The notes below the pieces were generated by a model. It saw only the letters and a program-made list of their open reading frames with translations. It did no database searches and was not told the origin of the DNA. A stretch of 64,000 nt of DNA, taken from Deferribacter autotrophicus. GTDB taxonomy: Bacteria > Chrysiogenota > Deferribacteres > Deferribacterales > Deferribacteraceae. Below, piece after piece: positions 37,553-45,922 of this stretch (within the stretch, counting starts at the first letter, position 1; every line of letters begins with the position of its first letter). The position numbers and the translations under genes are program-made. The stretch is from NCBI RefSeq assembly GCF_008362905.1, contig NZ_VFJB01000004.1, positions 1-64,000 of the forward strand, read 5' to 3'.

Positions 37553-37577
37553 AGTTGCCACTGAAAAAGTGGCAACT
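37553..37577. terminator. Second hairpin after ackA
   Basis: AGTTGCCAC, loop TGAAAAA, GTGGCAACT. The stem has the same length and the loop the same sequence as the hairpin just before. An exact inverted copy lies at 38272-38296, beside the fmdE stop. A TATTTTTTTA run follows about 10 nt later. Confidence 0.75.
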
Positions 37578-37675
37578 AATTAACAAATAATATTTTTTTA
37601 TGATTTTACTAGTTTTTATCCAACAATTAATAAAATTTCATATTTTATATAATTTTTTGTAAACTCAGTATTTTC

Positions 37676-37800
37676 GGGGGTTCTAAAGGGGGTATCCCCC
37701 TAAATTAGTTTTCGTTAGAAAACTAATTTTCTAAAAATAAGTATTTACAGTATTATCCACTTTTCGGGGGGTTCTAAAGGGGGTATCCCCCTTTAAGTTA
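37676..37800 (+). repeat. Composite hairpin repeat, unit 1
   Basis: Order: GGGGGTTCTAAAGGGGG/TATCCCCCT hairpin, AAATTAGTTTTC-GTTA-GAAAACTAATTT hairpin (split: AAATTAGTTTTC and GAAAACTAATTT arms), AAAAATAAGTATTTACAGT linker, then a second GGGGGGTTCTAAAGGGGG/TATCCCCC hairpin (37765-37792). Unit 2 at 37873 has the same order. Confidence 0.85.
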
Positions 37801-37872
37801 TACCCTTACAAATGCTCCCAAAAAAAATATTTGTTTAATAAAAAATTATATCTATAATTTTTACCATATCTT

Positions 37873-37996
37873 GGGGGATTTAAAGGGGGGTTACCCCCTA
37901 AATTAGTTTTCTTTAGAAAACTAATTTCCTAAAAATAATTATTTACAATCTTATCCTATTTTTGGGGGATTTAAAGGGGGTTTACCCCCTTTATGT
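37873..37996 (+). repeat. Composite hairpin repeat, unit 2
   Basis: Same layout and nearly the same length (124 bp) as unit 1, with GGGGGATTTAAAGGGGG in place of GGGGGTTCTAAAGGGGG and TTACCCCC in place of TATCCCCC. The AT-rich middle hairpin is almost unchanged. Start-to-start distance is 197 bp. Confidence 0.85.
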
Positions 37997-38038
37997 CCTG
38001 TGAAAACTATCCAAAAATGGTGGAATTTTTATAAGAAT

Positions 38039-38237
38039 GAGAATATTGCACAGTACACAGTTAAATATCATGAATGCACAGCCAAGTGTTTAACATATTG
38101 ATAATAATGAGATTGCTTCGTCGCTTACGCTCCTCGCAATGACGCAAATAATGTTGACACCCTGAGCGTCAGCGAAGCAATCTCTTGTTTATCATAAAGT
38201 TACACACTTGAAACGTTTTTTATTGTGCAATGCCCTC
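38039..38237. repeat. MITE-like element, copy 4
   Basis: 199 bp. Left end GAGAATATTGCACAGTACAC; right end, reverse complemented, GAGGGCATTGCACAATAAAA. The core has GAGATTGCTTCGTCGCTTAC / CTCCTCGCAATGACG and an inverted AGCGTCAGCGAAGCAATCTC. It is the copy with the best-preserved pair of ends. Confidence 0.9.
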
Positions 38238-38271
38238 AAGAATATTATAAAAAGATCAATTATTATTAAAC

Positions 38272-38296
38272 AGTTGCCACTTTTTCAGTGGCAACT
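38272..38296. terminator. Hairpin abutting the fmdE stop
   Basis: AGTTGCCAC, loop TTTTTCA, GTGGCAACT: the exact reverse complement of 37553-37577. On the minus strand it begins 2 nt after the fmdE stop codon. Confidence 0.75.
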
Positions 38297-38298
38297 GT

Positions 38299-38946
38299 TT
38301 AATATGGAAAACAATCCAAACAAACTATTTTACCATCCACAATTCTAGCATAATTTTCAGCTATAGCATCACCACAAATTTCACAAATTTGAAGATTGAA
38401 ACACGATTTCCCCTTAGAAACCTTAAATTCAAAAGGTCCTTCTACATTAACGATATCTTCGAGTTTTAATGCAAAAGGTCTTTTAAATGCAGGCTCAGCT
38501 ACTTCAGCCGGCACATCTGTAGGCTTCACGCCCTTTATCCTATATTCGGTTATAAAGGGAGCAGAAAAAGCTTTTTTAAGCAATTCAGGTTTTATTTTTA
38601 CTTTAACAGCCTTTTCATTTACCTTATCAACAAGCATAAATGTCCATTTCCCTTTTGCCTCTTTTTTCATTACCCCTTTACCAAAAGTACAACCGGTAGC
38701 AAACTGCACTCCATCTGCAAAACAGCCAGCAGCATGTTTATCCCCCACATTTATAATGACAAATTTATCCATATTTTTTTCTCTCTCACAACTCAGAGCC
38801 TTCAAAGCCGCAAGACCTGCCACATATCCCATAGGCATACCTCCGCAAATATGCCCATGCAAATTAAGAGCCGAATATAGAAATTCTTTTTCCCTATCAT
38901 CAAGCCCTTCAATAGAATTAACAATCTCTCTGTGCCTATCAAACAT
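38299..38946 (-). CDS. FmdE-family protein with C-terminal zinc ribbon
   Basis: 215 aa from the ATG at 38946 (GGAGG 7 nt upstream; the longer ORF start has none). The FmdE domain (PF02663) has HGHICGGMPMGYVAG near residue 30 and GDKHAAGCFADGVQFATGCTFGKG. The C-terminus has CEICGDAI...KIVCLDCF, a four-Cys zinc ribbon. FmdE was named as a formylmethanofuran dehydrogenase subunit, but in non-methanogens, as here, it is an orphan, thought to relate to molybdenum/tungsten enzymes. No molybdoenzyme gene is beside it. A sulfite-exporter-type gene lies upstream in the same direction. Role unknown. Confidence 0.85.
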   Translation of the reverse strand: MFDRHREIVNSIEGLDDREKEFLYSALNLHGHICGGMPMGYVAGLAALKALSCEREKNMDKFVIINVGDKHAAGCFADGVQFATGCTFGKGVMKKEAKGKWTFMLVDKVNEKAVKVKIKPELLKKAFSAPFITEYRIKGVKPTDVPAEVAEPAFKRPFALKLEDIVNVEGPFEFKVSKGKSCFNLQICEICGDAIAENYARIVDGKIVCLDCFPY

Positions 38947-38975
38947 AACTACCTCCATAATTTAAATTTTTAAAT

Positions 38976-39719
38976 TTATTCAAACAGCTTAAGCAACATC
39001 TTTATCGCCATAAACAACAATATCACTCCTAACAACTTCTTAACTGTGGCAGGTTTCAACCTAAAATGCATAAAGTGAGTACCTAGATAACCACCTGCAT
39101 ACGCGGCAAACCCAACAGCTATAAGCAGAATAAAATCAACATGCCCCATAACAAGGTAAGCAAAAAATCCTGTAAGGGATGAAAAAGGTACAACAAAGGC
39201 GGTCACAACTGCCACCTTTTTGGGATTAAAACCAAGCATAATCATAAGTGATGATATAAGACCGCCACCACCCACACCAAGGAGTCCTGATAAAAATCCA
39301 GCCATACCGCCTATAAAACTCAAAACTATAATAGGCCTATCATCTCTAAATTGATTTTCATACTTAGATGATCTAAAAAAAAGCATCATCAAGCCTGAAA
39401 ATAATAAAAATGTAACAAAAACAACAATAACAACTCTTTTAGGTATTATTGTGGAAAAATAAGCGCCTGTAGGTGCAAATAATAAAGATGAAACTATAAT
39501 AGGTACTCCCAATTTCACATCAAGGCGCTTATTTTTAAAATTGGAATATGTAGCACCTAACAAACTAATTGTATTGATAAATAAGCCTGTGGGTTTTGCT
39601 TCATTTAAAGGAAAGCCCAGCCAATACATCAAAGGAACCAAGACTATCGCAGAACCAACCCCACCCAAAGCAAAGAGAAAACTGAAAACAAACGCCAACA
39701 GGACAACTACAGCAATCAT
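38976..39719 (-). CDS. TauE/SafE-family membrane exporter
   Basis: 247 aa, about eight membrane helices in two repeats, with the family patterns GVGSAIVLVPLMYWLGFP (near the N-terminus) and GLLGVGGGGLISSLMIML. The family exports sulfite, sulfoacetate or other small organosulfur/organic anions. Its gap to fmdE start is 29 bp, so they may be one transcript. Substrate not inferable. Confidence 0.88.
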   Translation of the reverse strand: MIAVVVLLAFVFSFLFALGGVGSAIVLVPLMYWLGFPLNEAKPTGLFINTISLLGATYSNFKNKRLDVKLGVPIIVSSLLFAPTGAYFSTIIPKRVVIVVFVTFLLFSGLMMLFFRSSKYENQFRDDRPIIVLSFIGGMAGFLSGLLGVGGGGLISSLMIMLGFNPKKVAVVTAFVVPFSSLTGFFAYLVMGHVDFILLIAVGFAAYAGGYLGTHFMHFRLKPATVKKLLGVILLFMAIKMLLKLFE

Positions 39720-39837
39720 TCTTTTTTCCTACTATATTTTTATAATTGTAGAAATATAGATAAGATATTATCAATGTCAAGTGGAAATTTCTATGATATT
39801 ATTGTATAATGAGAATATGCTTGAAATGGAGGATGTC

Positions 39838-40230
39838 ATGGAAAAAGTTTTGATAGCCATAGCTCTTGATAAAAATGGAAACCTTGCAAAAACACATTTT
39901 GGTGATGCGGATTTTATACAATATATTCAAATGGAAAATGGTGAAATTACATTTTCTGAAAAAAAAGAAAATATTTTAAAGAATTTTAATGAAGAGAAAC
40001 ACGGTGGTCACGGAAAAATGAAATTTGCTGCGGAAGTTTTACAAGATGTCAAAATTGTGATTTCCGGCGCAATGAGTCCAAATTTTAAAAGATTAAAAAC
40101 GAATGCCAATTTATACCCCATCGTATCCAAAAAAGACCTTGAAAACACCATCCAGTATTTAAAAGATAACCTACAAAAAATTATGAAATTTTTCTCTGGA
40201 AAAGAAAATTTAGTTTACTTTATCGAGTAA
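39838..40230 (+). CDS. NifX/NifB-type dinitrogenase cofactor-like protein
   Basis: 130 aa from the ATG at 39838, with GGAGG 7 nt before it; the ORF can be opened at 39781, but the added residues lack family likeness. The Nitro_FeMo-Co fold (PF02579) is suggested by VLIAIALDKNGNLAKTHFGDADFIQYIQ, EEKHGGHGKMKF (His-rich) and DVKIVISGAMSPNFKRLK. Such stand-alone proteins are common outside nitrogen fixers and bind iron-sulfur or molybdenum clusters. No nif genes are here, so nitrogen fixation is not implied. Confidence 0.8.
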   Translation: MEKVLIAIALDKNGNLAKTHFGDADFIQYIQMENGEITFSEKKENILKNFNEEKHGGHGKMKFAAEVLQDVKIVISGAMSPNFKRLKTNANLYPIVSKKDLENTIQYLKDNLQKIMKFFSGKENLVYFIE

Positions 40231-40374
40231 TATAACTTTAACTGACAGATAAGAATGACATTTCTCCCGTTATTATAAAGACTGAGCACCTCACCTCAGT
40301 TCTAATTTTTATTAAAGCCACACGATCAATAAAATTAGGCAATGTAAAAGATGCTTGAACCGAAGAATCTCTTT

Positions 40375-41541
40375 TTATAATTTTTCATTCTTAAAATTGT
40401 ACTGTTTCATAATTTCAACTTCTAAATCAGAAGGTGAAACATCTAGTTTTTTTGATATTTTTTTTAAATCTTCCCATTCTACCGCTCTTTTCTCAATTCC
40501 GTTCCACGCTGCCTTTTTTATTTTTACCTTTTCACCGGCATACTCAATCTCATCAAAGCTTCTCTGCATAACAACCCTGTTTTTCCTTATAAATCTCACT
40601 CCGATGGTAGAGCTAATCTTAAAAACAGTGGATATCATATCATTAATTTTTGATTCATCACACAGTACGGTTATCTTATACGCCGGACGGTTTTTCTTCA
40701 TAAAAATAGGGGAGAAAAATAGATCCACTGCACCTCTATTAAAAAGCTCTTCCATCAAAAAACCCAACACCTGCCCATTGGTATCATCCACATTGAACTC
40801 CAACTCCATAACATCTTGCAACTGAGAATCTTCTTCAAGTAAAAAACCTCTCAACATATTTGGAAAATTTTCAAACTGTTTTGTCCCCGTAGAATATGAT
40901 GTTTCCACCAATTTACCAGAGAAGCTGTTTTTAACACTCTTTATAAACTTTTTATAAAGTGCAGCTCCCGTAGGAGTCGTAATTTCATCGTTAATATCTA
41001 TCCTTTCTATATTTAAGCCTTTTAAAATTTCTACGGTGGCCGGTGCAGGAACAGGTAAAATACCATGCTCCATTTTAACCGTACCAAACCCCACTTTTGC
41101 AGGAGAAGCCTCAAGTTTATTTATACCAAGTCTATTCAGCATATATGATACACCCACAATGTCGATTATAGTATCCACCGCTCCCACTTCGTGAAAATGT
41201 ACCTTGTCAAGGGTTGTATTATGAACCTTTGCCTCTGCTCTTGCTATAATCTCAAATGTATCCACAGCATCACTTTTCACTTTTTCAGGCAAATCAACAC
41301 TCTCAATCATATCAACAATATTATGCAAATGCCTAAAAGGTTTTTTAACATTCTCATCAATCCCCAACCTTTTACAAACAATACCATTTACCATAACATT
41401 CTCTATCGAAATATTTACTTCTCCGCCAAGCATTTTTGAGAAAAGTAGACTTAATTCTTTAGAATAATCTTTAAACCCCAAAAGCAAAGCTAAAAACATA
41501 TCACCTGAAATACCTGAAACTATATCCAAATACAGCTTCAT
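40375..41541 (-). CDS. larC: LarC-like nickel insertion protein (DUF111)
   Basis: LarC inserts nickel into the pincer cofactor of lactate racemase (pyridinium-bisthiocarboxylate mononucleotide). The start MKLYLDIVSGISGDMFLALLLG is diagnostic, followed by KVHFHEVGAVDTIIDIVG and TPTGAALYKKF. 388 aa in one frame; some Lactobacillus larC genes need a frameshift, not here. larA, larB and larE are absent from the window. Starts 3 nt after the nth stop, in an eleven-gene run. Confidence 0.92.
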   Translation of the reverse strand: MKLYLDIVSGISGDMFLALLLGFKDYSKELSLLFSKMLGGEVNISIENVMVNGIVCKRLGIDENVKKPFRHLHNIVDMIESVDLPEKVKSDAVDTFEIIARAEAKVHNTTLDKVHFHEVGAVDTIIDIVGVSYMLNRLGINKLEASPAKVGFGTVKMEHGILPVPAPATVEILKGLNIERIDINDEITTPTGAALYKKFIKSVKNSFSGKLVETSYSTGTKQFENFPNMLRGFLLEEDSQLQDVMELEFNVDDTNGQVLGFLMEELFNRGAVDLFFSPIFMKKNRPAYKITVLCDESKINDMISTVFKISSTIGVRFIRKNRVVMQRSFDEIEYAGEKVKIKKAAWNGIEKRAVEWEDLKKISKKLDVSPSDLEVEIMKQYNFKNEKL

Positions 41542-41544
41542 TGT

Positions 41545-42192
41545 TTACATCACACCCTTTTTGTCCAAATAAAATCCGCAATATTTTGATAATGGACAAC
41601 TTTCACACTTAGGTTTTCTCGCACTACAAATATCTCTACCAAATTCTATCATCTGATGAGACCATTTTGTCCATTTTTCTTCAGGTATTAACTCCATCAA
41701 ATCTCTCTCAATTTTATCAGGGTTATCATTATCCGTTAGGCCCAACCTTTGACTGATCCTTTTCACATGGGTATCCACCACAATACCAGGCTTGCCAAAA
41801 CAGTTTCCCAACACCACATTTGCAGTCTTTCGACCAATTCCAGGCAATTTAACAAGCTCATCAATATCTTCAGGCATTTTACCATCATATTTTTCTACTA
41901 CAATTTCGCTCAACTTTTTTATATTTTTTGCTTTGTTTCTGTAAAAGCCTGTGGGTTTTATATCTTCCATAAACTCTTCTATATCAGCCCTAGCAAAATC
42001 TTCAAAACTTCTATACTTTTTAAAAAGTGTACATGTCACCTTATTCACTCTTTCATCTGTACATTGAGCACTTAATATCGTGGCAATTAATAGTTGAAAA
42101 GGATTTACATAATCTAGACTACATTTTGCATCAGAATATCTTTCATCAAGAAATCTGATTAATTCTTCAACTATTTTCTTTTTATTTATCAT
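41545..42192 (-). CDS. nth: Endonuclease III
   Basis: Base-excision glycosylase/AP lyase for oxidised pyrimidines. Helix-hairpin-helix LPGIGRKTANVVLGN with the catalytic Lys, followed by VDTHVKRISQRLGL with the catalytic Asp. The [4Fe-4S] ligands are C-x6-C-x2-C-x5-C in CSARKPKCESCPLSKYC. 215 aa, full length. Its start overlaps the ubiD 3' end by 11 nt. Confidence 0.97.
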   Translation of the reverse strand: MINKKKIVEELIRFLDERYSDAKCSLDYVNPFQLLIATILSAQCTDERVNKVTCTLFKKYRSFEDFARADIEEFMEDIKPTGFYRNKAKNIKKLSEIVVEKYDGKMPEDIDELVKLPGIGRKTANVVLGNCFGKPGIVVDTHVKRISQRLGLTDNDNPDKIERDLMELIPEEKWTKWSHQMIEFGRDICSARKPKCESCPLSKYCGFYLDKKGVM

Positions 42193-43645
42193 CTAATTTA
42201 ATTCCGTACTCATCCCATTTTTCATCAACAAGTTTTTTAATATCTTCACTCATCACAATATCATCAGGCCACTCTCTATTGTGCCCCTCCTCAGGCCATT
42301 TTTTGGTGGCATCAATACCTATTTTTGCACCCCAGAATGCATAAGGGGATGAATGATCAAGAGCATCAAGAGGACCTTCCATAATCACAATATCTCTTTT
42401 CCAATCCACATTGTTACCCATTCTCCAGAGCACCTCAGAAGTATTCTGTACATCTACATCCTTATCCACCACCACAATCATCTTTGTAAACATCATCTGA
42501 CCTGTACCCCAGACAAAATTCATAATCTTTTTTGCATGCATTGGATATTTTTTATCAATGGAAATGAACATGATATTGTGAAAAACTCCTTCCAATGGCA
42601 ACGCCATATCCACAATTTCAGGCACCTGTTTCTTCAAAAGCGGCAAAAATATTCTTCCTGTTGCAACCCCCATATAACAATCTTCCATAGGGGGCTTACC
42701 AACAATAGTGGTAGGATAAATGGCACCTTTTCTGTGAGTAATACAAGTGACATGAAAAACGGGATACATATCAGCCAAAGAATAATAACCTGTATGATCC
42801 CCAAAAGGACCTTCCAACCTCAATTCATTTACATCTACATAACCTTCTATGACAATTTCACTATTTGCTGGCACTTCTAAATCAACCGTCTCACATTTTA
42901 CAAGCTCCACCGGTTTTTTTCTGATAAATCCGGCAAGCAACATTTCATCAATACCATCTGGAGCCGGAGCAGTGGCTGCATAAGTCACAGCAGGATCCGC
43001 ACCCAATGCTACAGCCACTTCTAATTTATCAAGCCCCATTCTTTTTGCTTTTCTAAAATGATCTGCACCATGATGATGAATGTGCCAATGCATACCTGTG
43101 GTGTTTTTATCATAAACCTGCATCCTATACATTCCGCAATTTCTTGCCCCTGTTTCCGGATCTTTGGTAAAAACACAAGGCAATGTGATAAAACGCCCCC
43201 CATCTTTCGGCCAACATTGTAAAATAGGAAATTTGAAAAGATCTACTTCATCCCCTTTTAAAATAACCTCTTTACAAACTCCCTTTTTCACAATTTTTGG
43301 GATAATCTGATTAAGTTCCATTAACATAGGCAAAGATTTTATTTTATCAAAAAAGTTTTGAGGAACATTTCTGTCGATAAGATTAATTATTCTCTCGCCC
43401 AGCTCATCCAAGCTCTCAACCTCAAGGGCAAGGTTCATCCTTTTAAAAGAGCCAAAAGCATTTATCAAAACAGGATGCTCACTCCCTTTTACATTTTCAA
43501 AGAGCAAAGCCGGACCATATTTTTTTGACACTCTATCTGTAATTTCGGTAATTTCTAAAATAGGATCTACTTCTGTTTTTATTCGTACAAGTTCACCTTT
43601 TTGTTCTAAAACCTTTATAAATTCTCTTAAATCTTTATAAGCCAT
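42182..43645 (-). CDS. UbiD-family decarboxylase (menaquinone biosynthesis)
   Basis: 487 aa from the ATG at 43645 (AGGAGG 6 nt upstream). UbiD enzymes use prenylated FMN made by UbiX. Visible family motifs: GPALLFENVKGS, RNCGMYRMQV and the E-rich active-site strip EIVIEGYVDVNELRLEGPFG...HTGYYS. Decarboxylation of a polyprenyl hydroxybenzoate- or naphthoate-type intermediate is expected. The adjacent ubiE homologue suggests quinone synthesis (a role like MqnL/UbiD), but related proteins act on other aromatics, so the exact substrate is inference. Confidence 0.88.
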   Translation of the reverse strand: MAYKDLREFIKVLEQKGELVRIKTEVDPILEITEITDRVSKKYGPALLFENVKGSEHPVLINAFGSFKRMNLALEVESLDELGERIINLIDRNVPQNFFDKIKSLPMLMELNQIIPKIVKKGVCKEVILKGDEVDLFKFPILQCWPKDGGRFITLPCVFTKDPETGARNCGMYRMQVYDKNTTGMHWHIHHHGADHFRKAKRMGLDKLEVAVALGADPAVTYAATAPAPDGIDEMLLAGFIRKKPVELVKCETVDLEVPANSEIVIEGYVDVNELRLEGPFGDHTGYYSLADMYPVFHVTCITHRKGAIYPTTIVGKPPMEDCYMGVATGRIFLPLLKKQVPEIVDMALPLEGVFHNIMFISIDKKYPMHAKKIMNFVWGTGQMMFTKMIVVVDKDVDVQNTSEVLWRMGNNVDWKRDIVIMEGPLDALDHSSPYAFWGAKIGIDATKKWPEEGHNREWPDDIVMSEDIKKLVDEKWDEYGIKLDDK

Positions 43646-43665
43646 CAATACCTCCTAACATTCTT

Positions 43666-44346
43666 TTACTTACAACAAATGGTTGCATCGCAAATCCCAA
43701 AAGTAAGAGGGTTAAACTCAACTCTTTTAAATCCGGCGTTTAATATCATCTCCCTGTATTTATCCTTTTTGGGAAATTTATATACGGAATCTGGTAAATA
43801 TTCATAAGCCTTTCTATTACCTGAAATCAAACCACCGATAAATGGTAAAATTTTAGTAAAATAAAATCTGTAAATAGAGGAAAAAAACTTCTTTTCAGGC
43901 TGAGAAAACTCCAAAATGCATACTTTCCCACCCTCTTTCAAAACCCTAAACATTTCTTTCAATCCAACATCTTTATCAGTAACATTTCTAAATCCAAAAG
44001 CTATTGTAATAAAATCAAAAGACTCATCCTTAAAAGGTAACCTATGGGCATCAGCAACAGACAAAAACACGTTATCAACTTTTTTCTGAGCAATTTGCAG
44101 CATATTAAAGCTGAAATCTCCACCAATCAGTATGCTTTTCTTAGTCCTTCTCTGCAACTCTATGAGCATATCCCCTGTACCACATGCAAGATCAAGTATT
44201 TTTGCCCCATCATGAATATTTAAAAGCTCAATTGCTTTTTTACGCCAATAAACATCCCTTCTGAAAGAAAGTAGTCTGTTTAACAGATCATAACGATGCG
44301 CAATGCTATCAAACATATTTTTTATTTTTTCGGATTGTTCGTTCAC
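43666..44346 (-). CDS. ubiE: Demethylmenaquinone/ubiquinone C-methyltransferase
   Basis: SAM-dependent methyltransferase (MenG/UbiE) that makes the final C-methylation of menaquinone. 226 aa. SAM site LDLACGTGDMLIEL, ADAHRLPFKDESFDFITIAFGFRNVTD (family signature spread over these residues) and FSQPEKKFF late on. It lies 16 nt after the SpoIIE-type phosphatase gene, an unusual neighbour, and 20 nt before ubiD. Confidence 0.95.
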   Translation of the reverse strand: MNEQSEKIKNMFDSIAHRYDLLNRLLSFRRDVYWRKKAIELLNIHDGAKILDLACGTGDMLIELQRRTKKSILIGGDFSFNMLQIAQKKVDNVFLSVADAHRLPFKDESFDFITIAFGFRNVTDKDVGLKEMFRVLKEGGKVCILEFSQPEKKFFSSIYRFYFTKILPFIGGLISGNRKAYEYLPDSVYKFPKKDKYREMILNAGFKRVEFNPLTFGICDATICCK

Positions 44347-44362
44347 ACAGCCTCCTCAATAA

Positions 44363-45922
44363 TCATTTGAAATAAGTGTACATGCAGGTAAAATCATCCC
44401 TTTGGGTATCTTTATTTTTTACAAGTTCTTTATATAAATTCAAAACAAAATTTTTTTCATATTTTCCATTATTTTTCAATTTAAATTTTATTTCATCATA
44501 TTGAATATACTCTACAATTCCATCTGAATATATAAAAAATGTATCTCCAGGATCTATTTTTATCTTCTCCACAACATACTCTTCTTCGGAAATTCCAAGA
44601 GGTAAATATTCTGAATCTAACTCTACAATTTTTCCTTTTTTCAACAAGAAAACTGGTTCATGGCCAAACGATTGATAATAAAGACAGGAACTTACCTTAT
44701 CGAAATAAGCAATAAAGGCTGTTATAAACCTACCATCCAAATTTTTTTCACATAAAAATTTATTTAATTTCATTAATTTTTTTACAAAGTCATTTTTATC
44801 AAAAGCTAAATCTGAAAAAGTGCTTAATACTACAGTTAAGATAGAAGCCGAATACCCCTTTCCACAAACATCCGCAATAGCAAAATAGTAATCATTATCA
44901 ATTTTCCTAAATTCTAAATAATCACCACCAGCCATTTTAGCAGGGATATTTATACCAGTAACAATTATATTTTCATCTTCATAGTCGATTTTTTGCCTAC
45001 TAAATTTATTTAAAATTTCTATTGTATGGTTAATCTCTTGCTCTTCTAATTTATACTTTAAAATATCCTTCAGTCTTTTAGCATTTTCTAAAGCAATCTT
45101 TAAGATTAAGGAAATAAGCTCTGCAAACTCCTTGTCTGGAATAAAATCGTACTTAATATTAAATAAACAAATTTTTATTTGCTCTGCTTCAAGAGGAATT
45201 AAAAAGATATTATCTATATTATACTTATTTGTAGATATTCCACCTTCAATAAAAACAGTATCAAAACTCTTATCAATATAATTTTTCAACGATTCACCTT
45301 CTAGAAAAATCTCATCTAAATCATTTTCCTGTAAACCAATAAACCTATATTCTTCTCCTTTCTTTAATAATGACGCTTCTGCAGAAAAAGTATCCATAAA
45401 AAATATTAATGACTTTGATAGTATTTCATCTTCTTCTAATAGCCCCAATATATATCTTGCTTTTTTAATAAATTCTATCTTCTGTTGATATCCAATAAAT
45501 GCTTTTAATCTCTCTTTAGAGGCAACCAATTCATAAACTTTTCTACCAATGGAAGGCATCACCATATCTAAGTAATCAATAATCTCATTATCTAGTTTTT
45601 CTTGTATAAAAACTGTGTAAAAAAATTGATTTTTATACTTTAAATTTAGAATAAGATTAGCTTCTAAAAGCTCATCGAAAACATTTAACCTCACGTCTTC
45701 TAAGATAACAAAGTCCCTTTCAATATCGCTCAAATCTATAAACGAATTGAACTCAATTCCATTATTTATTACAGGTTTTGCTATAACCCCTTCAACTTTG
45801 AAGATGATAAACTTATTTATAGAAAGATTTTTAAGAAATTTAGAAAACTTTTGGATAAAAATATTTAATGATTCCGTTTCATATAATGATACCAAACTTT
45901 TTAAATCAGAAAAATTCATCAT
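44363..45922 (-). CDS. SpoIIE/PP2C-type serine phosphatase with GAF-like sensor
   Basis: 519 aa, no membrane segments. Residues about 290-519 form a PP2C_SpoIIE (PF07228) domain: PAKMAGGDYLEF, IADVCGKGYSASIL and FIYSDGIVEYI, with the metal-binding Asp residues intact. Residues about 150-280 look GAF-like (weak). In other systems such phosphatases act on anti-anti-sigma STAS proteins; none is in the window, so its partner is unknown. It overlaps the HDOD gene by 17 nt and belongs to the signalling run 44363-49504. Confidence 0.85.
   Translation of the reverse strand: MMNFSDLKSLVSLYETESLNIFIQKFSKFLKNLSINKFIIFKVEGVIAKPVINNGIEFNSFIDLSDIERDFVILEDVRLNVFDELLEANLILNLKYKNQFFYTVFIQEKLDNEIIDYLDMVMPSIGRKVYELVASKERLKAFIGYQQKIEFIKKARYILGLLEEDEILSKSLIFFMDTFSAEASLLKKGEEYRFIGLQENDLDEIFLEGESLKNYIDKSFDTVFIEGGISTNKYNIDNIFLIPLEAEQIKICLFNIKYDFIPDKEFAELISLILKIALENAKRLKDILKYKLEEQEINHTIEILNKFSRQKIDYEDENIIVTGINIPAKMAGGDYLEFRKIDNDYYFAIADVCGKGYSASILTVVLSTFSDLAFDKNDFVKKLMKLNKFLCEKNLDGRFITAFIAYFDKVSSCLYYQSFGHEPVFLLKKGKIVELDSEYLPLGISEEEYVVEKIKIDPGDTFFIYSDGIVEYIQYDEIKFKLKNNGKYEKNFVLNLYKELVKNKDTQRDDFTCMYTYFK

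Larger units (their letters stand above)
37578..38271. other. 694-bp gene-free region between convergent ackA and fmdE
   Basis: Made almost entirely of repeats: a duplicated hairpin composite (37676-37800 and 37873-37996) and MITE-like copy 4 (38039-38237). Bounded on both sides by the same 25-bp hairpin in inverted orientation. No gene visible. Confidence 0.7.

Noticed and set aside
37676-37996. G-quadruplex from the G5 runs
   Set aside because: Each G5 run is followed closely by C5, so simple hairpins are more likely than quadruplexes.
39838-40230. Nitrogen fixation locus
   Set aside because: A lone NifX-like protein is common in non-fixers, and no nif gene is near.
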